From Candidatus Aerophobota bacterium (GTDB taxonomy: Bacteria; Aerophobota; Aerophobia; Aerophobales; B3-G15): a stretch of 27,680 nucleotides of DNA. Made by a program: the position numbers and the translations under genes. Location: positions 1-27,680 of the forward strand of contig JAUWJM010000002.1 of assembly GCA_030607715.1 (NCBI GenBank), given 5' to 3'. Each line of letters begins with the position of its first letter. Within the stretch, counting starts at the first letter, position 1. Below, piece after piece: positions 22,572-27,680 of this stretch. The notes under the pieces are model-generated. The model did no database searches. It was not told where the DNA came from and worked only from the letters and a program-made list of their open reading frames with translations.

Positions 22572-23509
22572 GAGCAGAGAAGTGGATCATTATAATAGTG
22601 GTAATAATTGTAGGCTTAATTATCCTCAGTGGAACTTTATATACTGTGGATGAAACTCAACAGGTAGTTATAACTCAATTTGGAGAGCCGATAGGTGAAC
22701 CTATAACCAAGGCGGGGTTGTATGTAAAAACACCCTTTATTCAAAAGGTAAATTATTTCGAAAAACGCATACTTTCCTGGGATGGAAGTCCAACTCAGGT
22801 TCCCACCAAGGATAAAAAATATATATGGGTGGATACTACTGCTCGGTGGAGGATTGTAGACCCTCTCAAATTTCTCCAATCAGTGGGAAATGAAAGAACA
22901 GCTCTTGGTAGATTGGATGATATCATTGATTCGGCTACCAGAGATGATATCACCGCTCACCTTCTCTATGAAATAGTAAGAAATTCCAACAGGGAATTTC
23001 TTACTACTGAACTTACCATTGAGAGGGAAGAGCTGAGAGAAAGGGTAAATTTTGGTCGAAACTTAATAACCCGTTATATCTTAGAGAATGCTTCCAAGAT
23101 TGTACCTCAATATGGAATGGAGTTGGTAGATGTCAGGATTAAGAGAGTTAATTATGTAGAAGAGGTAAGACGGAAGGTTTATACCCGGATGATTTCAGAG
23201 CGCAAAAGAGTGGCCGCCCAGTATCGCTCAGAAGGTGAGGGTGCAAAGGCTGAAATAGAAGGAGAAAAAGAAAAAGAATTGCGAAAGATAACCTCTCAGG
23301 CATACAAAAAGGCTCAGGAAATCAAGGGAAAGGCTGATGCTGAGGCTACTAAAATATATGCCCAGGCTTATAATAAAGACCCTGAGTTTTACTCCTTTTT
23401 AAGAACTCTGGAATCTTACCCGGAAACTCTGGATCAGAATACCTGGTTAATTCTTACCTCAGATGCTGACTTCTTTAAATATCTAAAGAGTATCACTCCG
23501 AAAAAGTAA
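22568..23509 (+). CDS. hflC: HflC-type SPFH/band-7 membrane protein
   Basis: This is the partner of HflK. The 313 residues have an N-terminal membrane segment (IIIIVVIIVGLIILSGTLYTV), then the HflC-type band-7 domain: VDETQQVVITQFGEPIGEPI, AGLYVKTPFIQKVNYFEKRIL, WVDTTARWRIVDPLKFLQSV, the QYGMELVDVRIKRVNYVEEV segment, a YTRMISERKRVAAQYRSEGEG coiled coil, and the C-terminal YSFLRTLESYPETL and LTSDADFFKYL, which are strongly characteristic. It is translationally coupled to hflK through the ATGA overlap. It lies 131 bases before the UPF0173 gene, with a repeat-filled spacer between. Confidence 0.95.
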   Translation: MRAEKWIIIIVVIIVGLIILSGTLYTVDETQQVVITQFGEPIGEPITKAGLYVKTPFIQKVNYFEKRILSWDGSPTQVPTKDKKYIWVDTTARWRIVDPLKFLQSVGNERTALGRLDDIIDSATRDDITAHLLYEIVRNSNREFLTTELTIEREELRERVNFGRNLITRYILENASKIVPQYGMELVDVRIKRVNYVEEVRRKVYTRMISERKRVAAQYRSEGEGAKAEIEGEKEKELRKITSQAYKKAQEIKGKADAEATKIYAQAYNKDPEFYSFLRTLESYPETLDQNTWLILTSDADFFKYLKSITPKK

Positions 23510-23510
23510 A

Positions 23511-23620
23511 ATGTAATAAGTAATGGGTGATGGGTGATAGGTAAGATGTAATCTGTGATGTGTAACAAGTAACATGTAAAAACCTTATTACTCATTACTA
23601 TTCACTTATCACTCATTACT
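23511..23620. repeat. Word-like repeat forming an imperfect inverted repeat
   Basis: The left half is built from GTAATAAGTAAT, GGGTGATGGGTGATAGG and GTGATGTGTAAC. The right half contains TTATTACTCATTACT, TTCACTTATCACTCATTAC, roughly the complement of the left. The same vocabulary occurs at 21340-21372. It fills the gap between hflC and the UPF0173 gene and could fold into a long imperfect hairpin. Confidence 0.55.
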
Positions 23621-23640
23621 TTTCTATGAGGAGGATATAA

Positions 23641-24279
23641 ATGGCATTAAAGTTAACCTGGCTGGGGCATGCCAGTTTTAAAATTAAGGGAAAATACACA
23701 ATTTATATAGACCCCTGGAAAATATCTGAAACAGATAAATCTGACATCATTTTAATTACCCATTCTCACTACGATCATTTTTCACCTACAGACATCTCTA
23801 AAATACAAACTCCCAAAACTACAATTTTAACTCCTCCCAATGGATTAAAAAAGTTAAAGGGAGATATTAGAAAAGTTAAGCCTGGACAGATCATCTCTAT
23901 AAGAGAGGTAAAAATTGAAACTGTTCCCGCTTATAACCTAAGCAAACCTTTTCATCCCCAAAAGAATAACTGGGTAGGATATATTATAGAGATAGAGGGA
24001 ACCAGGATTTATCACTCTGGAGATACTGACCTCATTCCTGAGATGAAAAAAATTAAGGCTGATCTTGCCCTTTTGCCCGTAGGAGGAACCTATACTATGA
24101 CAGCTAAAGAAGCTGCCGAAGCTGCCAAGATAATAAATCCTCAACTGGTTATCCCCATGCACTATGGGGATATTGTAGGAACAGAATCCGATGCCAAGCT
24201 TTTGAAAAAAAAGAGCAAAGTCAAGGTAAGAATTTTGGAAAAAGGGGAAATTTTTGAGTGGGAAAAGACTTCTTCTTAA
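23641..24279 (+). CDS. UPF0173-type metal-dependent hydrolase (metallo-beta-lactamase fold)
   Basis: This 212-residue soluble protein carries the metallo-beta-lactamase signature: LTWLGHASFKI at the start, THSHYDHFSPTDI with the metal-binding HxHxDH at residues 41-46, YHSGDTDLIPEM (metal-bridging Asp), and VIPMHYGDIVG (last His). The short form and the TWLGHASF start place it with the UPF0173/UlaG-like hydrolases. Its substrate is unknown. A very strong GAGGAGG site precedes the ATG. It stands between hflKC and murB, but murB has its own likely promoter, so a functional link to cell-wall synthesis is not implied. Confidence 0.92.
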   Translation: MALKLTWLGHASFKIKGKYTIYIDPWKISETDKSDIILITHSHYDHFSPTDISKIQTPKTTILTPPNGLKKLKGDIRKVKPGQIISIREVKIETVPAYNLSKPFHPQKNNWVGYIIEIEGTRIYHSGDTDLIPEMKKIKADLALLPVGGTYTMTAKEAAEAAKIINPQLVIPMHYGDIVGTESDAKLLKKKSKVKVRILEKGEIFEWEKTSS

Positions 24280-24297
24280 ACTGGAACCCCAACCCTC

Positions 24298-24326
24298 TTG
24301 ACTAGTTTAAAAAGTTAGGTTAAAAT
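24298..24326 (+). promoter_or_regulatory. Promoter of murB
   Basis: TTGACT (24298-24303), a 17-base spacer and TAAAAT (24321-24326) lie 30 bases upstream of the murB ATG. The match is good and the spacing ideal. Confidence 0.6.
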
Positions 24327-24356
24327 GAATTAACTCCAATTTGAAAGAGGAAGATT

Positions 24357-25253
24357 ATGCAAACCAGGAAAAAGAAAAGGCCAGAGATCAAAGGAAAGGT
24401 GGTTATAAAACAACCTATGAAAGAGCTAACCTCTCTTAAGACAGGAGGATTAGCTGATTTTTTTGTTACTCCCGAGGATATAGATGATCTTAAAGTAGTT
24501 TTAGATTTTTGTACTCAAGAGAAAATTTCCCCCCTTGTTATCGGTAACGGAAGCAAACTTCTAATTCGAGATAAAGAGCTCAAAGTAGTAGTAATAAAAC
24601 TGGGAGAAGAATTTAAGAAAATAAAAAATGAGGATGAGGAATTAATAGTTGGAGCAGGGGTAAACTTAATTCATTTGATAGATTTTGCAGCTAAGAAAGG
24701 CTTATCAGGACTGGAATCTTTAATCGGTATCCCGGGAACATTGGGGGGAGCAGTGGTAAGAAATGCCAGTGCTTTTGGAGAATCTCTTTCTCAGAAAATT
24801 ATCTGGGCAAAAGTTCTGGACAGAAACAACAGTGGTTTTACTCTTTCTCGTAAAGATATGGATTTTGGCTATAGAAACAGCATTTTTCTGAAAAATAAAG
24901 ATTTGGTTCTGGTAGAGATAAAGTTGTCTCTTTCCTCTGACAGCAAGGAAAAAATAATTTCAAAATTAAAAGAAGTTAATAGGAAAAAAATCCAAACTCA
25001 GCCTCTCTCCTTCCCTTCTGCTGGGTGTATTTTCAAAAATCCCTCTTTTTACTCAGCAGGATACCTTATTCAAAGCACTGGTTGTCTGGGAATGAGGGTT
25101 GGAGATGCTCAAGTCTCTTTCCAGCACGGCAATTTTATAATTAATAAAGGGGAGGCTCGGACTAAGGATATAATTCAGCTTATGGAGAAAATAAGAAAAA
25201 AGGTAAAGGAAAAATTTAATATTCTTTTAGAGCCAGAGGTAGAGATAATTTAA
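24357..25253 (+). CDS. murB: UDP-N-acetylenolpyruvoylglucosamine reductase
   Basis: MurB reduces the enolpyruvyl group to form UDP-N-acetylmuramate using FAD and NADPH, in the cytoplasm. The 298 residues show SLKTGGLADFFVTPED, VIGNGSKLLI (FAD binding), GLSGLESLIGIPGTLGGAVVRNASAFG, FGYRNSIF, the active-site PSAGCIFKNP, SAGYLIQSTGCLGMRVGDAQVSFQHGNFIIN, and the C-terminal LEPEVEII with a conserved Glu. The catalytic Ser (S229 in E. coli, AGS in most MurB) is a Cys here (C224). The compact form, without the E. coli-type insertion, fits type II MurB. GAGGAAG precedes the ATG. It begins a murB-ftsQ-ftsA row; murC and murG, often just upstream, are not here. Confidence 0.95.
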   Translation: MQTRKKKRPEIKGKVVIKQPMKELTSLKTGGLADFFVTPEDIDDLKVVLDFCTQEKISPLVIGNGSKLLIRDKELKVVVIKLGEEFKKIKNEDEELIVGAGVNLIHLIDFAAKKGLSGLESLIGIPGTLGGAVVRNASAFGESLSQKIIWAKVLDRNNSGFTLSRKDMDFGYRNSIFLKNKDLVLVEIKLSLSSDSKEKIISKLKEVNRKKIQTQPLSFPSAGCIFKNPSFYSAGYLIQSTGCLGMRVGDAQVSFQHGNFIINKGEARTKDIIQLMEKIRKKVKEKFNILLEPEVEII

Positions 25254-25301
25254 AATAATGGGATAGAGGAATAACAAAACAATTTTTAAAATGGAAGTGT
25301 G

Positions 25302-26027
25302 ATGAGAGCGAGTAAATATCGCTCGTCTTTAACAACTCGTAAAAGAAACAAGAGAAGTGGAAAATTTTTGTTTTTCATTATTTTTGCCCTTTTAATTATA
25401 TTCATAACTAAATTTACTATTTCTCTTCCCTCCTTTACTCTCCAAAAGATTCAAATAGAAGGCCTTGAAAGGTTATCAAGAGATGAGGTTATTGAATGGA
25501 TTAATCTTCCTGCCCATATTTCAATTTTTAAACTTAACTTAAAAGAAATAGCCAGGAGAATTGAGTCAAACCCACCAGTTAAAAAAGTAAGCATCCAAAG
25601 AATTCTTCCCTCCACAATCTATATTTTAGTTAAAGAAAGAGCACCCTATGCTTACTTACTTAAACAAGGTGATATTTGGGAAGTGGATGAGGAAGGAGTT
25701 ACATTAAATAAAGTTAAAGAAAAGAAAAATTTACCATTAATTGAGGGACCTCTTTGCCTGAATAAAATCAACCTGAAAAAGGCGCTAAAAGCTGTGAAAC
25801 TGACCAAAAGGGTAGGTTTGAATCCCATTAAGGCAAGAGTAGAAAAAGAAAAGGAGGGTATAGTAATTTATCTGAAAGAAAAAATCAAGATTTACCTGGG
25901 TGGGGGAGATTACCTGGAATATCTTTACTATGTCCCTTATCTCCTTTTAGATGCTCAAAGAAGGAAAGAAAAAATTGAAAAAATAGACCTTAGATTTAGG
26001 GGTCAGTTAGTGGTAACCCCTAAATAG
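25302..26027 (+). CDS. ftsQ: Cell division protein FtsQ/DivIB
   Basis: This bitopic division protein bridges early and late divisome parts. About 241 residues: a very basic cytosolic start (SSLTTRKRNKRSGK), one membrane segment (FLFFIIFALLIIFITKFTI), then a POTRA domain (FTLQKIQIEGLERLSRDEVIEWI) and the FtsQ domain (RIESNPPVKKVSIQRILPSTIYILVKERAPYAYL, WEVDEEGVTL, LPLIEG, and KIEKIDLRFRGQLVVTPK at the end). The start could be GTG at 25299 or ATG at 25302; GGAAG ends four bases before the ATG, which is the better distance. It lies 48 bases after murB and probably shares its transcript. Confidence 0.92.
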   Translation: MRASKYRSSLTTRKRNKRSGKFLFFIIFALLIIFITKFTISLPSFTLQKIQIEGLERLSRDEVIEWINLPAHISIFKLNLKEIARRIESNPPVKKVSIQRILPSTIYILVKERAPYAYLLKQGDIWEVDEEGVTLNKVKEKKNLPLIEGPLCLNKINLKKALKAVKLTKRVGLNPIKARVEKEKEGIVIYLKEKIKIYLGGGDYLEYLYYVPYLLLDAQRRKEKIEKIDLRFRGQLVVTPK

Positions 26028-26060
26028 GTGAGATGTGAAAAGTGATGAGTCTTCTATTTA

Positions 26061-26087
26061 TTGACGTAAAAACCATCCTGATATAAT
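26061..26087 (+). promoter_or_regulatory. Putative promoter of ftsA
   Basis: TTGACG (26061-26066) and TATAAT (26082-26087) are separated by 15 bases; TGA directly before the -10 makes it an extended -10. It lies about 90 bases upstream of the ftsA start, ahead of a short repeat tract. Confidence 0.5.
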
Positions 26088-26110
26088 ATAAATAATCAAG
26101 AAAAATCAAA

Positions 26111-26161
26111 ACTATTAGACTATCGGACTATGGACTACTTGACTATTAGACTATAGACTAT
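26111..26161 (+). repeat. GACTAT word tract in the ftsA leader
   Basis: There are seven ACTAT/ACTAC words in 51 bases, mostly preceded by G and spaced 8-10 bases apart: ACTATTAGACTATCGG, ACTATGGACTACTT, GACTATTAGACTATAGACTAT. The phrase CTATTAGACTAT also occurs at the proA-tsaC junction (about 11065-11076). No function is known; it lies in the presumed leader just upstream of the ftsA ribosome site. Confidence 0.6.
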
Positions 26162-26176
26162 CTTCAGGAGTATTAG

Positions 26177-27379
26177 GTGAAGAAGGACCTATTGGTGGGG
26201 CTGGATGTGGGAACCACCAAAATATTTGCTCTGGTAAGTAAAATAAAAAGGGGAGGTGGTTTTGATATTTTAGGAGCTGGAATAGCTCCTTCCCAGGGAA
26301 TAACCAAGGGAGTAATTACCAATATAAAAGAAACTTCTCAGAGAATAAAAAAAGTAATAAAGAAAGCCGAGTTAGATTCAGGCACAAGAGTGGAAAGAGT
26401 ATGGGTAAGTATAGCCGGCAGTCATATTCAAGGAAGAGATAACCAAAGTTTTATTAAGGTAAAGAACCAGGACCATATTATTACTCCTCGTGAGATAGAA
26501 AGGGTATTAAAGGAATCTTCCTCTATTGTTCTTCCTCCCGAGCGAAAGATCATCCATGTGCTTCCCCTGGATTATATTGTTGATGGACAGAATCGAATAA
26601 AAGATCCAATAGGAATGGTAGGAGCTCACTTGCAGGCAAAAGTTCATCTTGTTACTGCCTCCTCAGCTCATCGCCAGAATATTGAGATCAGTGTAGAAAA
26701 AGCTGGCTATGAATCCGAAGGTGTAGTGCTACAATCCTTAGCCTCCGCAATATCCACACTTATGCCGGAGGAAGAGGACCTGGGAGTGGCGCTCTTAGAT
26801 ATAGGAGGAGGAACCACAGATGTGGCCATCTTTCTGGAAGAAGGCATGAAGTTTACCAGTGTTCTGCCTGTAGGTGGAAACCATATTACCAATGACATTG
26901 CTGTTGGCTTTCATACTACCAGAGAAAGAGCCGAGGAAATTAAGATTAAATATGGAGCAGCTTCTTTAGATTATTTAGATAAAGATGAATCTATCCAGGT
27001 AAAAGGAGTTGCTGGAAGAGGAATTTATACAGAAAAAAAATCCAGGTTAATTCAAATAATTCAGTTAAGAGTGGAAGAGATATTTGAACTGGTTGATCAG
27101 AAATTAAAAAAAAGTGGATACAAAGATCTGGTGACATCAGGCATAGTTCTTACCGGGGGAAGTTCCTTGCTGACAGGGATTAAAGAAAAAGCAGAGGAGA
27201 AGCTGGGTTTACCAACACGGATAGGTTATCCACGAATAAAAGGTCTCAAACAGCTTCGTAGTCCTCTGTATGCTACAGGAGTAGGGCTAATTCTCTATGG
27301 ATTAAAGAAACGGGAGGAGCTTTTCTTCAAGGAGAAATTGGGAATAAGAATTAAAGAATGGATAAAAGGCTTCTTTTAG
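26177..27379 (+). CDS. ftsA: Cell division protein FtsA
   Basis: FtsA is an actin-like ATPase that anchors FtsZ to the membrane and recruits later division proteins. The 400 residues show phosphate-1 LLVGLDVGTTKIFALV, the FtsA-specific 1C domain (GITKGVITNIKET, VWVSIAGSHIQGRDNQSF, VLPLDYIVDGQ, DPIGMVGAHLQAKVHLVT), phosphate-2 VALLDIGGGTTDVAIF, GGNHITNDIAVGFHTTRERAEEIK, adenosine motif GIVLTGGSSLLTGI, and a C-terminal amphipathic helix (IRIKEWIKGFF) for membrane binding. The start is GTG at 26177 with CAGGAG upstream. The gene follows ftsQ by 149 bases. ftsZ, expected next, does not start in the remaining 300 bases. Confidence 0.96.
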   Translation: MKKDLLVGLDVGTTKIFALVSKIKRGGGFDILGAGIAPSQGITKGVITNIKETSQRIKKVIKKAELDSGTRVERVWVSIAGSHIQGRDNQSFIKVKNQDHIITPREIERVLKESSSIVLPPERKIIHVLPLDYIVDGQNRIKDPIGMVGAHLQAKVHLVTASSAHRQNIEISVEKAGYESEGVVLQSLASAISTLMPEEEDLGVALLDIGGGTTDVAIFLEEGMKFTSVLPVGGNHITNDIAVGFHTTRERAEEIKIKYGAASLDYLDKDESIQVKGVAGRGIYTEKKSRLIQIIQLRVEEIFELVDQKLKKSGYKDLVTSGIVLTGGSSLLTGIKEKAEEKLGLPTRIGYPRIKGLKQLRSPLYATGVGLILYGLKKREELFFKEKLGIRIKEWIKGFF

Positions 27380-27680
27380 GGTAAGAGAATTGACAAAGAA
27401 GGGAAATGTGATATATTAATGCCTGACTCAAAATTACCAGGAAACAAAGTGGAGGTCTCAATTCAAGATAAACAAAGTAATCCCCGGATAATTTAACCAA
27501 AGGTATAGGCATCACCTTCCTGTTGGCTCTTTAATCCTTGAAGTGTAGCCACAGAAGCTCTCCAATAAACCATGTCGCTGCGCAAAACAGATTGAAGAGA
27601 CAAATCACAATCATTTCCAATTATCATGGTAATTTTGGCAGATGGTTATGGAAACCAATCTTAATAAAATTAAGAAATTA
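27380..27680. other. Gene-poor end of the window with a promoter-like signal
   Basis: No recognisable gene continues out of the window. A promoter-like pair TTGACA (27390-27395) and TATATT (27412-27417), 16 bases apart, starts 11 bases after ftsA. It could drive a 26-codon frame (ATG 27419 to TAA 27497, MPDSKLPGNKV...) of no known family, or a gene beyond the window. The opposite strand holds a 44-codon frame described separately. Confidence 0.4.
27493..27627 (-). CDS. Possible small or remnant protein, unrecognised
   Basis: This 44-codon frame on the minus strand begins MIIGNDCDLSLQSVL and ends LKSQQEGDAYTFG. The amino-acid make-up looks protein-like and the frame is open a further six codons upstream (PSAKIT), but there is no clear ribosome site and the family is not recognised. 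It may be a true small protein, the decayed end of a lost gene, or chance. Confidence 0.2.
   Translation of the reverse strand: MIIGNDCDLSLQSVLRSDMVYWRASVATLQGLKSQQEGDAYTFG

Overview
The window is A+T-rich bacterial chromosome with short gene gaps and frequent AGA/AGG arginine codons. A secretin with an outer-membrane-like tail, together with MurB, FtsQ and FtsA, points to a walled, double-membraned bacterium. V-type ATP synthase subunits, a Fe-dependent alcohol dehydrogenase, HflK/HflC and a kaiB-kaiC pair without kaiA fit an anaerobic member of a poorly cultured lineage. The exact phylum cannot be read from this sequence.

Layout. (a) 1-5709, + strand: the 3' part of a secretin gene, then kaiB, a kaiC interrupted by a -1 frameshift at an A7 run, a receiver-PAS-histidine kinase and a single-domain response regulator. 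This looks like a Kai-type timing or signalling module with a two-component output. (b) 5710-6002: a convergent intergenic region with a terminator-like structure for each strand. (c) 6003-12326, - strand: a tightly packed housekeeping operon read proA, Sua5/TsaC fused to a low-molecular-weight phosphatase, dCMP deaminase, V-ATPase H and I subunits, iron alcohol dehydrogenase. It starts from a promoter that diverges from the next block. (d) 12486-21210, + strand: two near-identical small ribbon-helix-helix-like proteins, the second heading a sugar-type ABC importer (binding protein and two permeases, no ATPase), followed by a DegT aminotransferase, an AAC(3)-family acetyltransferase, a Gfo/Idh/MocA oxidoreductase broken by an in-frame TAA, and a second DegT aminotransferase. 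The set suggests uptake and amination/acylation, or the reverse, of a sugar or cyclitol. (e) 21211-21599: a gene-free stretch made of degenerate word-like repeats, one part of which is an inverted copy of sequence at 3353-3409. (f) 21600-24279: hflK-hflC and a UPF0173 metallo-hydrolase. (g) 24357-27379: murB-ftsQ-ftsA, a reduced division and cell-wall cluster. No ftsZ begins in the last 300 bases.

The best candidates for something new are the Kai module with a frameshift inside the KaiC CII domain and the RHH-headed aminocyclitol/aminosugar-like operon. No rRNA, tRNA, CRISPR array or transposase gene was recognised.
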